A DNA stretch of 64,000 nt, from contig NZ_AP017313.1 in the NCBI RefSeq assembly GCF_002355435.1, positions 434,001 to 498,000 on the forward strand, written 5' to 3'. The notes below the pieces were generated by a model. That model worked only from the letters and a program-made list of their open reading frames with translations, ran no database searches and was not told the origin of the DNA. Positions 43,421 to 52,843 of this stretch are shown here, one piece after another. Each line of letters starts with the position of its first letter. The first letter of the stretch is position 1. The translations under genes and the position numbers were made by a program. Source of the stretch: Mucilaginibacter gotjawali (GTDB lineage Bacteria > Bacteroidota > Bacteroidia > Sphingobacteriales > Sphingobacteriaceae).

Positions 43421-44821
43421 TTTCGTATACCTGTTAATAATATCAACAATCACTTTGTTTTTTTGTAGCTGAGGCAAATAATCAAACAGGATATAATGTT
43501 TTTCCGGGTCGGCTGAAAGGGCCATTTCCAGGTGGGTAAGGGCCTCGTTATAGTCGCCTTTGGCAAATAAATAAGCCACCATCCGGTAATAGAGTTCCGC
43601 TGCGTCCGGGTTACATTTTATAGCCTGTGCAATCACTTCTATCGCATCAACCAGGCGCTGCTGTTCGTATAATATCGACGAATAATCCAGCCAGGCATCC
43701 ACATCAATAGGGTTAAGCTCAACCACTTTTTCGTAAGCCTGCTCCGACTCTTCCATATGGCCCAGTTTGTATTCCGCATCGGCAATGGCAAACCAGTAAT
43801 CAGCATTGGCTATATCCAGGTCAAGCGCTTTTTTGTAAAAATGCAGCGCCTCAAAATAGCGCTCTTCAAAATCAAGCGTTACACCAATCCCAAACCACGC
43901 ATCAGCCAGTTTTGGATCCATCTTCACTGATTTTTTGTAAAAAGCACGCGCGTCATCCATTTGCTCCAGCTTTTCGTAGCATTCGCCGATAGCGCAATAG
44001 GTATCGGCATTTGGTTGTTCGTACTCAAATGTTTGGCGGTAAACTTCTATCGCGTCAGCATATTTCTCCAGGTTTACCAGCGCATTGCCTTTATTAAAAT
44101 AGGCTGATGCGAAATTATCCTTTATTAAAATGGCGTAGTCATATGCATCTATCGCCTTTTCAAATAAGCTTAATTTAGTAAAAGCATTACCAAGGTTATA
44201 CCAGGCAGCATAGCTGTATGGTTCGTTATCAATATATTGCTGATAAAACGTAACGCTTTCCTGCTGGTTGTCCAAAACGTCGTAACAAAAAGCCAGTTCG
44301 TAAAGGGCATCCTGGTTTTCCATGTTTTGTTTCAGGCAAAGTTTGAGGTAAGTGATGGAAGTTTCATAGTCGCCCATGTTTTGGTACACATAAGCAATAT
44401 GCAGCAAAACTTCATCAGTATCTTCAGCCAGTTCAAGCGCTTTTTCATAATTTTCCAGGGCTTCGCCATAGCGTTCCATACTTTCGTACAGGTTGCCGCG
44501 GATGATATAAATATCCGGATCCGAAGCTTCCAGCATAGCGGCTTTTTCAAGCGCGGCAAATGCCCCGGCCACATTATTGGTCACTACTAAAAGCTGGGCT
44601 TGTTTAATTAAAAAAACTGCGGCAAAAGGATGCTGGTTTCGGGCATACTCGGCTACCTGCAGGGCTTTAGGCGGGTCGTTTTTTTCGATATAATAGTCGA
44701 TGATGTTCTCAAACGCCTGGGCATCAAAAAAGTACTGATCATGATTGCGAATCATTTCTTCGTACCGTTCTACCGAAAACTTTGCATCTTCGGTATAACC
44801 AAATTCAAATTCTTCTTCCAT
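43418..44821 (-). CDS. Tetratricopeptide repeat protein
   Basis: A 467-residue cytoplasmic protein made almost entirely of TPR units (about twelve 34-residue helix pairs), for example AWYNLGNAFTKLSLFEKAIDAYDYA and AYFNKGNALVNLEKYADAIEVY-type repeats. No signal peptide is present; the first 20 residues are acidic (EEEFEFGYTED). TPR scaffolds bind partner proteins; the partner is unknown. It is followed by a strong terminator. Confidence 0.9.
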   Translation of the reverse strand: MEEEFEFGYTEDAKFSVERYEEMIRNHDQYFFDAQAFENIIDYYIEKNDPPKALQVAEYARNQHPFAAVFLIKQAQLLVVTNNVAGAFAALEKAAMLEASDPDIYIIRGNLYESMERYGEALENYEKALELAEDTDEVLLHIAYVYQNMGDYETSITYLKLCLKQNMENQDALYELAFCYDVLDNQQESVTFYQQYIDNEPYSYAAWYNLGNAFTKLSLFEKAIDAYDYAILIKDNFASAYFNKGNALVNLEKYADAIEVYRQTFEYEQPNADTYCAIGECYEKLEQMDDARAFYKKSVKMDPKLADAWFGIGVTLDFEERYFEALHFYKKALDLDIANADYWFAIADAEYKLGHMEESEQAYEKVVELNPIDVDAWLDYSSILYEQQRLVDAIEVIAQAIKCNPDAAELYYRMVAYLFAKGDYNEALTHLEMALSADPEKHYILFDYLPQLQKNKVIVDIINRYTK

Positions 44822-45033
44822 TCAATTTTGTTTCAGAACATATACAGTTAAGCCTTTAAACTCGCTCTATTGAACTTAACATGAGATTAAATTACAAGTA
44901 TTAAACCTCCATTATACAATTTAGTTATCAACATTCAAACATTGTCAACACGATTAATTACAAAGCCCTGATAATTAATGCGAATGATTTTGCCGGCAAA
45001 TGATGAGTTGATATAAATTGCCTTAAAGATTTT

Positions 45034-45041
45034 TACCTTTG
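45034..45041 (+). promoter_or_regulatory. -7 element of the aldehyde dehydrogenase promoter
   Basis: TACCTTTG, an exact TAnnTTTG; a TTG ends 23 bp upstream. Transcription would start near 45047, leaving a leader of about 9 bases. Confidence 0.45.
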
Positions 45042-45055
45042 GCAAAAGTAAACAT

Positions 45056-46597
45056 ATGAACTTTAATATTTCAGAAATTCTGAATCGTTTACACATAAAC
45101 GACATAAACGAGGCTTTTAGTACGGGAAGCACCTGGGGAAGCAGCCCCTCGGCCGTTGTAAAAGAAATTGTATCCCCTGTTGATGGCCAAAAAATAGCCT
45201 CTGTTAAAATAGCCACCGGGGATAATTATAACCAGGTAGTTGAGCAGGCTGCAAAGGCCTTTATCAAGTGGCGTGCCGTGCCGGCGCCTAAACGCGGCGA
45301 AATAGTACGCGAAATTGGCAATGCGCTGCGCGAGAAAAAGCAGGACCTGGGTAAACTGGTAAGCTACGAAATGGGCAAAAGCCTGCAGGAGGGCTACGGC
45401 GAAGTGCAGGAAATGATTGATATTGCAGATTTTGCGGTGGGCCTGAGCCGCCAGTTATACGGTTTAACCATGCACTCCGAACGCCCAAGCCACCGGATGT
45501 ATGAGCAATACCACCCTTTGGGTATTGTGGGCGTTATTTCGGCATTTAACTTCCCGGTGGCAGTTTGGAGCTGGAATGCTATGCTGGCCTGGGTTTGCGG
45601 GGATGTTTGTATCTGGAAACCCTCAGAAAAAACACCTTTAACAGCCATAGCCTGCCAGCATATAGCGCAGGAAATATTTAAAAAACATCATATTGACGAA
45701 GGAGTTAGCTGCCTGGTGATCGGCGACAGGGAAATAGGCGAACTGATGGCTAACGATACCCGTATGCCATTGGTTTCGGCTACCGGTTCCACCCGGATGG
45801 GTAAGGCGGTGGGTGCAGCAGTAGGGGCAAGGCTTGGCCGGAGCTTGCTGGAGCTTGGCGGCAATAATGCCATCATCATCACCGAAAATGCAGACCTGGA
45901 TATGTCGCTGATTGGCGCTGTATTCGGCGCAGTAGGCACAGCCGGGCAGCGTTGCACCAGCACCCGCAGGCTCATCATCCACGAAAGTGTTTACGAAAGT
46001 TTTAAGCAGAAACTGGTGAGCGCCTACGGGCAGATAAAAATCGGCAACCCGCTGGATGAAAACAACCACATGGGGCCGCTGATTGATAAGGATGCAGTTC
46101 GCGCCTATCTTCAATCCATCGAAAAATGTAAAGCTGAAGGTGGAAAGTTTGTGGTTGAGGGCGGCGAACTATCAGGCGGGGAATATACTTCAGGATGCTA
46201 CGTAAAGCCTTGCATTGCCGAGGTGGAAAATCATTATGCTATCGTTCAGCATGAAACATTTGCGCCGATATTGTATCTGATCAAATACAAAACGCTGGAT
46301 GACGCCATAGCGCTGCAAAACGGTGTGCCACAGGGACTCTCTTCAGCTATTATGACAAATAATTTGCGCGAGGCAGAACAATTTTTATCCTGCGCAGGGT
46401 CTGATTGCGGGATAGCAAATGTCAACATCGGCACATCCGGCGCCGAGATCGGCGGCGCCTTCGGCGGTGAAAAGGAAACCGGTGGTGGCCGCGAATCGGG
46501 CTCCGATGCCTGGAAGGTGTACATGAGGCGCCAGACAAATACTATAAATTATTCAAAAACGTTACCCTTGGCACAAGGGATTAAATTTGATTTATAA
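45056..46597 (+). CDS. ALDH7-type aldehyde dehydrogenase (aminoadipate semialdehyde)
   Basis: A 513-residue NAD-dependent aldehyde dehydrogenase. Glu266 (LLELGGNNAII) and Cys300 (GQRCTSTRRL) are the catalytic pair. The pattern PLGIVGVISAFNFPVAVWSWN and GAEIGGAFGGEKETGGGRESGSDAWK match the ALDH7 group (antiquitin, AmaB), which oxidises aminoadipate semialdehyde in lysine breakdown. Betaine aldehyde is another reported ALDH7 substrate. No other lysine-pathway gene is adjacent. Confidence 0.92.
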   Translation: MNFNISEILNRLHINDINEAFSTGSTWGSSPSAVVKEIVSPVDGQKIASVKIATGDNYNQVVEQAAKAFIKWRAVPAPKRGEIVREIGNALREKKQDLGKLVSYEMGKSLQEGYGEVQEMIDIADFAVGLSRQLYGLTMHSERPSHRMYEQYHPLGIVGVISAFNFPVAVWSWNAMLAWVCGDVCIWKPSEKTPLTAIACQHIAQEIFKKHHIDEGVSCLVIGDREIGELMANDTRMPLVSATGSTRMGKAVGAAVGARLGRSLLELGGNNAIIITENADLDMSLIGAVFGAVGTAGQRCTSTRRLIIHESVYESFKQKLVSAYGQIKIGNPLDENNHMGPLIDKDAVRAYLQSIEKCKAEGGKFVVEGGELSGGEYTSGCYVKPCIAEVENHYAIVQHETFAPILYLIKYKTLDDAIALQNGVPQGLSSAIMTNNLREAEQFLSCAGSDCGIANVNIGTSGAEIGGAFGGEKETGGGRESGSDAWKVYMRRQTNTINYSKTLPLAQGIKFDL

Positions 46598-46599
46598 TT

Positions 46600-46690
46600 A
46601 GTTGATTGGTTGATTGAGTTGGATTAGGTTGATTAAGTTGAAAAACAAAATAACAACCACTCACTTAATCAACCACTCACTTAATCAACC
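46600..46690. repeat. GGTTGATTGAGTT-type inverted repeat (family H), copy 1
   Basis: TTGATTGGTTGATTGAGTTG and AGGTTGATTAAGTTG in the left half pair with CACTTAATCAACCACTCACT in the right half. Related text occurs at 49534 and 54187. Confidence 0.7.
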
Positions 46691-46702
46691 TATAAAATAT
46701 AC

Positions 46703-48316
46703 ATGCATAAACTAAAAAACTACGCCCTGGGCTCGATGTTATGCGGGGCGCTGCTATTCAGCCTGAACACTTTTGCTCAAACTGCTGTAAAAACAGAACC
46801 TGATCCGCCAAAGACATGGCACCAGATGGATTTAAAAGCTGATGGTTTTTATGGCGTGAGCCTTACCCAGGCCTACCAGTTTTTAAAAGGCAAAAAAAGT
46901 AAAACCGTTGTGGTAACCGCCATTGACAGCGGTATTGATACAACACAAAATGACCTTAAAAGCATTTTATGGACAAACCCAGTGAAGACTGACCCTTACG
47001 TTGGCGATGTGCATGGCTGGGATTTCTTAGGCGGAAAAGATGGAAAAGTAGATTACACGGAAACCACCGAAGAAGTACGCCAGTATTATAAATTGAAAGA
47101 TAAATATGCCGGCACAACTACCGCGCCTGCCGGGCAGGAAAAGGAATTTGCATATTGGCAAAGTGTAAAAGCTACTTACGATACCACCTTTAACAAAGCC
47201 CAGGCCGAAATAAAGGACCTTACAATGGAAGTGAATGTGCTTTCGGCAACGAATTATTACATCAAAAAAGAGCTGAAACTTCGGTCGGACCAAACGTTTA
47301 ATAAAGCTGATCTTGAAAAGATCACCACAACCAATGATACCCTTGTACAAAGCAAAACCGTTTGGCAATCGGTATTTACACAAATTGGGGAGAGCACCGA
47401 TAATGCCAAGGTACTGAAAGACCTGACTGAATATTATGCCAAACAAAATAACACGGTAAACCCCGACCTGGATGCCCGTGCAAAAATTGTAGGTGACGAC
47501 CCCGATGTTAACGACGGCAAGCCTTATGGCAATAATATTTTGAAAACACCGGATTGCTCGCACGGTACCGGCGTTGCCGGCCTGATAGGTGCGGTACGTG
47601 GTAATGGCTACGGGATTGATGGCATTGCAGACAATGTTCGGATCATGTCGATAAAAGCGGTACCTAACGGGGACGAATATGATAAAGATATCGCCAATGC
47701 CATCCGCTTTGCGGTTGACCATGGCGCAAAAGTAATTAACATGAGTTTTGGTAAAAAACTCTCGCCGCATAAGGATTGGGTGGATGCCGCGTTTAAATAC
47801 GCTGCTGCACATGATGTACTGCTGGTAATGGCATCAGGCAACGACGGGCAGGATATGGACGCGAAGCCCGAATTTCCAAACGATACCTACCTGGATGGAA
47901 CGACTACTGACAATGTGATCAGCGTAGGCGCCTCGGGCCCCAAGCTGGGTGAAAACCTTGCAGCCGATTTTAGTAACTATGGCAAAAAAAGCGTGGATAT
48001 TTTTTCTCCGGGTGTTAAAGTAACCTCGATTGATATGGATGCCGAATTTAACACGGCCGACGGTACCAGCTTCTCGTCGCCTATTGTTACCGGGATTGCC
48101 GCATTGATTTTAGAATATTACCCCAACCTGACCGCAAGCCAGGTGAAACATGCCATTTTAGCATCAGCAACACCGTTAACCGGCACCATGGTGGTTAAAC
48201 CGGGAGATAAAACCCAAAAAGTTGATTTTGCATCGCTTTCAAAAACCGGCGGTATCGTAAATGCCTATAAAGCGTTGAAAATAGCTTCAGAAATGAAGGG
48301 TGAGCGAAAGGAATAA
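46703..48316 (+). CDS. Secreted S8-family subtilisin-like protease
   Basis: A 537-residue protease with a signal peptide (about 1-25). The triad is Asp75 (VTAIDSGID), His287 (DCSHGTGVAG) and Ser456 (DGTSFSSPIV). Between Asp and His lies a long insertion of about 170 residues containing helices, common in Bacteroidota members. It probably digests extracellular or periplasmic protein. A strong terminator follows. Confidence 0.94.
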   Translation: MHKLKNYALGSMLCGALLFSLNTFAQTAVKTEPDPPKTWHQMDLKADGFYGVSLTQAYQFLKGKKSKTVVVTAIDSGIDTTQNDLKSILWTNPVKTDPYVGDVHGWDFLGGKDGKVDYTETTEEVRQYYKLKDKYAGTTTAPAGQEKEFAYWQSVKATYDTTFNKAQAEIKDLTMEVNVLSATNYYIKKELKLRSDQTFNKADLEKITTTNDTLVQSKTVWQSVFTQIGESTDNAKVLKDLTEYYAKQNNTVNPDLDARAKIVGDDPDVNDGKPYGNNILKTPDCSHGTGVAGLIGAVRGNGYGIDGIADNVRIMSIKAVPNGDEYDKDIANAIRFAVDHGAKVINMSFGKKLSPHKDWVDAAFKYAAAHDVLLVMASGNDGQDMDAKPEFPNDTYLDGTTTDNVISVGASGPKLGENLAADFSNYGKKSVDIFSPGVKVTSIDMDAEFNTADGTSFSSPIVTGIAALILEYYPNLTASQVKHAILASATPLTGTMVVKPGDKTQKVDFASLSKTGGIVNAYKALKIASEMKGERKE

Positions 48317-48340
48317 AAATTGGCAGTTCAATTGTAAATC

Positions 48341-48372
48341 AAAAAAGCGAGGTTTTTAAAACTTCGCTTTTT
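48341..48372 (+). terminator. Terminator after the S8 protease
   Basis: AAGCGAGGTTTT with AAAACTTCGCTT (one G-U pair) and an eight-T tail. Confidence 0.85.
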
Positions 48373-48490
48373 TTTATACGCCCCGGTACTGTTTTTTTAT
48401 CCAGACCGGGAATAAAAAAAGTGGTTTGGTGATTTTTGCCAGGAGTTTTTCCCTTACACCGTAAAATTATTGTGCTAAAATCATCACAAA

Positions 48491-48520
48491 TTGCAAATCA
48501 CACATCATTGCTTATATTTG
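48491..48520 (+). promoter_or_regulatory. Promoter of pdhB, full Bacteroidota consensus
   Basis: TTG at 48491-48493, a 19-bp spacer and TATATTTG at 48513-48520 match the -33/-7 consensus exactly. Transcription would start near 48527, 23 bases before the ATG at 48550. Confidence 0.75.
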
Positions 48521-48549
48521 CGTTCGCAAAAAAGCATTATAGTATAACA

Positions 48550-49533
48550 ATGAGAGAAATACAATTCAGAGAAGCGCTTCGTGAAGCTATGTCCGAAGAA
48601 ATGCGTAAGGATGAGAACATATACCTGATGGGTGAAGAGGTTGCCCAATATAACGGCGCCTATAAAGTAAGCCAGGGCATGCTTGATGAATTTGGTGAAA
48701 AAAGGGTAATTGATACCCCCATCTCCGAAGCTGGATTTGCAGGGATCGGTATAGGGTCGGCAATGAATGGTTTAAGGCCGATCATTGAGTTCATGACCTT
48801 TAACTTTTCATTGGTGGCTATCGACCAGATCATCAATGGCGCTGCCAAGATCATGTCGATGAGCGGTGGCCAATTCTCGGTTCCAATCGTTTTCCGCGGC
48901 CCAACAGGTAATGCAGGTATGCTAAGCTCGCAGCACAGCCAGTGCTTTGAGAACTGGTACGCCAATTGCCCGGGCTTAAAGGTAGTGGTACCTTCAAATC
49001 CCTATGATGCTAAAGGCTTGTTAAAATCATGTATTATTGACCCTGATCCCGTAATTTTTATGGAATCGGAATTAATGTATGGCGATAAAGGCCCTGTCCC
49101 AGAAGAAACTTATTATATCCCCCTGGGCAAAGCCAATGTCACTAAAGAAGGATCAGACGTAACGCTGGTTGGTTTTGGTAAAATAATGAAAGTGGTAAAC
49201 GCAGCAGCCGCCGAGCTTGAAAAAGAAGGCATCCATGCTGAAGTGATTGATTTGCGTACTGTGCGCCCTATCGATTATGATACCGTGATCACTTCCGTTA
49301 AAAAAACAAACCGTTTGGTTATTGTTGAAGAAAGCTGGCCTTTAGGCTCGATAGCTACCGAAGTTGCCTTTAAGGTACAGAAAGATGCTTTTGATTACCT
49401 GGATGCACCGGTATTGCGCATTATGGGCGGAGACGTTCCATTGCCATACGCACCAACATTGATACAGGAATACCTTCCGAACCCTGAAAGAGTGATCAAG
49501 GCGGTAAAAGAAGTAATGTATGTTACTAAATAA
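48550..49533 (+). CDS. pdhB: Pyruvate dehydrogenase E1 component, beta subunit
   Basis: A 327-residue ThDP-dependent transketolase-like subunit that, with E1 alpha, decarboxylates pyruvate for the E2 acetyltransferase. MREIQFREALREAMSEEM starts it; GEEVAQYNGAYKVSQGM, GFAGIGIGSAM and the C-terminal LRIMGGDVPLPYAPTLI are typical. The ATG at 48550 is chosen: a promoter lies between it and a more upstream ATG at 48436. The alpha-subunit gene is not adjacent, as in many Bacteroidota. A close alternative is the branched-chain dehydrogenase beta subunit. Confidence 0.92.
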   Translation: MREIQFREALREAMSEEMRKDENIYLMGEEVAQYNGAYKVSQGMLDEFGEKRVIDTPISEAGFAGIGIGSAMNGLRPIIEFMTFNFSLVAIDQIINGAAKIMSMSGGQFSVPIVFRGPTGNAGMLSSQHSQCFENWYANCPGLKVVVPSNPYDAKGLLKSCIIDPDPVIFMESELMYGDKGPVPEETYYIPLGKANVTKEGSDVTLVGFGKIMKVVNAAAAELEKEGIHAEVIDLRTVRPIDYDTVITSVKKTNRLVIVEESWPLGSIATEVAFKVQKDAFDYLDAPVLRIMGGDVPLPYAPTLIQEYLPNPERVIKAVKEVMYVTK

Positions 49534-49662
49534 GTTGATTGGGTGAATGGTTGATTGAGTTAGACTAAGTTATATGAATATTATAACGAGTTGGCTGGCA
49601 AAAGAAACTGGTTGTTTCAACTCACGAACCTAATCTAACTTAATCCAACATAATCAACTTAA
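49534..49662. repeat. GGTTGATTGAGTT-type repeat (family H), copy 2
   Basis: Begins TTGATTGGGTGAATGGTTGA right after the pdhB stop and ends with TAATCCAACATAATCAACTT, giving partly inverted halves. Confidence 0.65.
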
Positions 49663-49669
49663 AATATAG

Positions 49670-49697
49670 ACCTGCTATGCAAATAGCAGGTTTTTTT
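49670..49697 (+). terminator. Terminator after pdhB
   Basis: ACCTGCTAT, loop GCAA, ATAGCAGGT and seven T: a perfect 9-bp stem. Confidence 0.88.
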
Positions 49698-49727
49698 ATT
49701 ACTTTACGTTTTTAAAAACTACCTGTT

Positions 49728-50258
49728 ATGAAAAAATTAGCTTTAAAGCCGGTGTCCGGCCGGTCAATACTTTTGGTAGCAGCTATCTGCCTGGGTACAC
49801 TGGGTGTTATGGCGCAGGCACCTGCAAAAAAGGCTGCAAAAGCGCTTGTTGCACCTGCTGCGGCAAAACCAATAATTGCTCCTAAATCAGTACCGGCCAT
49901 TATAGATGCTTTTTTTAAAAAATATAAAGACAAAGGTGCAGATACGGCCATCGACTACCTTTTTGGTACGAATAAATTATTAGCTAACCTGCCTCAGCTC
50001 CCGGTTTTAAAAGCCAAATTGGATTCACTGCCGATATCAGCGGGTAAATACATGGGGCATGAATTGATCGCACAAAAAAGTGCGTCGCCAAGTTTATTTT
50101 TCTACAGCTATCTTGTCAAATTCGAAAATCAGCCATACCGCTTTACGTTTATGTTTTATAAACCAGGGAACGAGTGGGAGCTATACCGGTTTAAATATGA
50201 TGACCAGCTGGATTCGGAACTGGAAGAGGCAGGAAAGATCAATAATAAACACCCGTAG
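49728..50258 (+). CDS. Secreted hypothetical protein
   Basis: A 176-residue protein with a signal peptide (about 1-34, ending MAQAP), an Ala/Lys-rich linker, and a C-terminal beta-rich domain (FFYSYLVKFENQPYRFTFMFYKPGNEWELYRFKYDD). Many short secreted Bacteroidota proteins look like this; the function is unknown. The TAG stop is part of the palindrome at 50257-50280. Confidence 0.65.
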   Translation: MKKLALKPVSGRSILLVAAICLGTLGVMAQAPAKKAAKALVAPAAAKPIIAPKSVPAIIDAFFKKYKDKGADTAIDYLFGTNKLLANLPQLPVLKAKLDSLPISAGKYMGHELIAQKSASPSLFFYSYLVKFENQPYRFTFMFYKPGNEWELYRFKYDDQLDSELEEAGKINNKHP

Positions 50259-50280
50259 GGACACAAAATATTGTGTCCCT
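50257..50280. repeat. Palindrome AGGGACACAAAATATTGTGT (family B), copy 2
   Basis: AGGGACACAAAATATTGTGT plus CCCT, a near-perfect palindrome of the same type as 20739-20763. It overlaps the stop codon of the secreted protein. Confidence 0.8.
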
Positions 50281-50415
50281 GCAATATTTCCCCTCCCCAA
50301 TAAATCTTATTGGGAAGTTCAATAAATATCCATAATTTTAGTGAACCATTATAAACCCGTTCGGCTTCAATAGAATGCCTTGCGGACTTATTTCTTTTTA
50401 TAACCAAATTAACTA

Positions 50416-51165
50416 ATGATGATGACTAAAAAAATGATCCTCAACGGCGTTCGCCTTGTTGCGGGCTGCTTGCTTGTTGTTTTATGTTTAGGTGTAAGCG
50501 CTTTCAAATTTGCAGGACACCTGGCGGTTGCTTCAGTCCCCGGAAAAATTAAAAATGCAGTAGCTGACAGTGGGTGGCGGCAGCTTTTTAACGGAAAAAA
50601 CCTGGACGGGTGGAAACAGGTTGGTCCGGGCTCCAGGTACGTTGAAAACGGATTGACCGGCAGCCATGGCGGAATGGGCCTTTGCTACTGGACGAAAGAA
50701 AAGTTTGGCGATTGCGTGATCCGTATTGTTTATAAAATGCAAAAAGAAAACAGCAACTCCGGTTTTTTCATCCGCATACCCATTGAACCGCGCGAAGCCT
50801 GGATGCCTGTGTTTTATGGGTATGAGGTACAGATCGACAACCATCCGGAAACCTCCGGCGAAGATGACTACCATGTTACCGGTACTTTGTATTCACTAAC
50901 CAAACCACATGCCAAACCCGGTAAACCCGGCCCGCAATGGAACGTGATGGAAATAACGCTGGATGGCGCACGTACCATCGTCAAAGTAAACGGCGAACTG
51001 GTGACCGACTATACAGAAGGCGACCCTACCCCCGAACGGAAGTTTGATTTCGAACCATTCCGTGGTTTAAGGCCAAATTATGGTTATATCGGGATGCAGA
51101 ACCATGGCGATGATGACATTGTATTTTTTAAAACGGTTGAGGTAAGGCCGCTTCACCTTCAATAA
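50416..51165 (+). CDS. DUF1080 / 3-keto-disaccharide hydrolase-domain protein
   Basis: A 249-residue secreted protein: a signal or anchor helix (about 12-32), then the DUF1080 jelly-roll: WRQLFNGKNLDGWKQVG, NSGFFIRIP, YEVQIDNHP, and NYGYIGMQNHGDDDIVFF. DUF1080 proteins in gut Bacteroides split 3-keto-glycosides. With the Gfo/Idh gene 11 bp later, this fits a pathway in which glycosides are oxidised at C3 and then cleaved. The start is ATG 50416 in a run of ATG codons. Confidence 0.87.
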   Translation: MMMTKKMILNGVRLVAGCLLVVLCLGVSAFKFAGHLAVASVPGKIKNAVADSGWRQLFNGKNLDGWKQVGPGSRYVENGLTGSHGGMGLCYWTKEKFGDCVIRIVYKMQKENSNSGFFIRIPIEPREAWMPVFYGYEVQIDNHPETSGEDDYHVTGTLYSLTKPHAKPGKPGPQWNVMEITLDGARTIVKVNGELVTDYTEGDPTPERKFDFEPFRGLRPNYGYIGMQNHGDDDIVFFKTVEVRPLHLQ

Positions 51166-51176
51166 ATTAAATTGAC

Positions 51177-52700
51177 ATGGAAGAAAATAAAAACGAAACA
51201 CCAAAAAACACGATAAGCCGCGGCGATTTCATTAAAAAATCAGCGCTGGCAACAGCAGGCTTTTATATAGTGCCACGCTTTGTTTTAGGCGGAAAAGGTT
51301 ATACAGCACCAAGCGATAAATTGTACATTGCAGCGGTAGGAACCGGGGGCGAGGCCGAAAATGATATACACCATTATGCCACCGCGCCAAAAAAGAATGC
51401 AGAAATTGCTTTTTTGTGCGATGTGGACGAGCGCCCGGGCATGCAGCGGATGAAAGAGTTTCCAAAAGCGAAATTTTACCACGACTGGCGCGAAATGTTT
51501 GATAAGGAGCATAAGAATTTCGATGCGGTTACTGTGGCTATTCCTGATCATAACCACGCCATCGTTGGCCACAGCGCTATGCAGATGAAGAAACATTTAT
51601 ATCTGCAAAAACCTTTAACACATGATATTTACGAGGCCCGCGTATTAACCGAAGCCGCAAAAAAATACCAGGTGGTTACCCAAATGGGCGACCAGGGCGC
51701 CTCATGCGATGGCATGCGCACCATGCGCGAATGGTTTGAAGCCGGCCTGATTGGCGATATTGAAAAAGTTTATTGCTGGACCGACAGGCCCGTTTGGCCG
51801 CAGGGCATTTCATGGCCGGCATCAAAACCACCGGTACCTAAAGAACTGAAATGGGACCTGTGGCTGGGCACTGCAAACTATGTTGATTACATCGACAACC
51901 TCGTCCCCTTTAACTGGCGCGGGTGGTGGCAATTTGGCACAGGGGCTTTGGGCGATATGGGCTGTCATATCATGGGCCCACCGTTTAAACTGCTTGAACT
52001 GGGTTACCCCACAGAAATATCAGGTAGTGCCAGCACGGTTTATACAGGCATTTTTAAAGAGGGTGTATTCCCTGAAAGCGGGCCGGTTTCCAGCTCCATC
52101 AAATTCAATTTCACCCTAAAAAATGGCAAACTGCTTGACCTGTACTGGATGGATGGCGGCATTACGCCCGAGCGCCTTGCAGAACTAGATCCGGACGTAA
52201 ATATGAACGAGGCGTTAGGTGATATCCCAAGTGAAAATGATTTTGAGGGATGTACGCTGTTCATTGGTACCAAAGGAAAAGTATCCTGCGGATGGGGTGG
52301 CAGCCACCCCAGGTTGTTGCCGCTTTCGCTGAACAAAGATGTGCATGTGCCTGAGAAATATCCGCGCATAGAAGGCGGCATGGACGGCCACTGGTGGCAA
52401 TGGGTGGATGCTGCAATAGCAGGTTATGGTAAAATGGAAGTGGATTCGCCTTTTGAAGGCTATGCCGGCCCGCTTACCGAAACTGTGTTGCTGGGTAACC
52501 TTTTACTGCGCAGCTTTGATATCCAGGAAAAAATAAAACGCAACGACCCTGTATACGGGCAAATGGAAGGCCTGAAATTCAGCGGGCGGTACACAGGTTT
52601 AAAATGGGATGGCGCCAATATGCGGGTAACCAATTACGAACCCGCCAACCAGTTTATTCGCCGTACCTACCGCGAGGGTTGGGGCGACCTGAAGTTATAA
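51177..52700 (+). CDS. Gfo/Idh/MocA-family oxidoreductase with Tat signal
   Basis: A 507-residue NAD(P)-dependent oxidoreductase. SRGDFIKKSALATAG (about 14-28) acts as a Tat-like signal, so the enzyme is likely exported with its cofactor. The Rossmann motif is AAVGTGGEAEND, and DHNHAIVGHSAMQMKKHLYL plus QKPLTHDIYEA form the catalytic region with a QKP (EKP-type) motif. Family members oxidise sugars or inositols at C3. It is 11 bp downstream of the DUF1080 gene. Confidence 0.9.
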   Translation: MEENKNETPKNTISRGDFIKKSALATAGFYIVPRFVLGGKGYTAPSDKLYIAAVGTGGEAENDIHHYATAPKKNAEIAFLCDVDERPGMQRMKEFPKAKFYHDWREMFDKEHKNFDAVTVAIPDHNHAIVGHSAMQMKKHLYLQKPLTHDIYEARVLTEAAKKYQVVTQMGDQGASCDGMRTMREWFEAGLIGDIEKVYCWTDRPVWPQGISWPASKPPVPKELKWDLWLGTANYVDYIDNLVPFNWRGWWQFGTGALGDMGCHIMGPPFKLLELGYPTEISGSASTVYTGIFKEGVFPESGPVSSSIKFNFTLKNGKLLDLYWMDGGITPERLAELDPDVNMNEALGDIPSENDFEGCTLFIGTKGKVSCGWGGSHPRLLPLSLNKDVHVPEKYPRIEGGMDGHWWQWVDAAIAGYGKMEVDSPFEGYAGPLTETVLLGNLLLRSFDIQEKIKRNDPVYGQMEGLKFSGRYTGLKWDGANMRVTNYEPANQFIRRTYREGWGDLKL

Positions 52701-52709
52701 CTCTTTTTT

Positions 52710-52741
52710 ACCCCGGTGATTTGCTCATCAATCACCGGGGT
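52710..52741 (+). terminator. Strong hairpin after the Gfo/Idh gene
   Basis: ACCCCGGTGATT, loop TGCTCATC, AATCACCGGGGT: a perfect 12-bp stem. The T-tract after it is weak, so termination may be partial. Confidence 0.6.
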
Positions 52742-52792
52742 GCATTTTAAAGGGCTGCAATATCAATAGCATAAGCTGACACGGATCAAACA

Positions 52793-52835
52793 ATCTAAAT
52801 TCGTGATATTCGTTTCAATTCGTGAAATTCGTGCA
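52793..52835. repeat. ATTCGTG repeats before the transporter gene
   Basis: AAATTCGTGATATTCGTTTC and AATTCGTGAAATTCGTGCAC: four ATTCGTG/T units 10-11 bp apart. It resembles the ATCGGTGAAATC arrays at the ilv junctions. Confidence 0.55.
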
Positions 52836-52843
52836 CTATAATT

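Noticed and set aside
48436..48549. N-terminal extension of PdhB
   Set aside because: The extension has no family similarity and contains the full consensus promoter.
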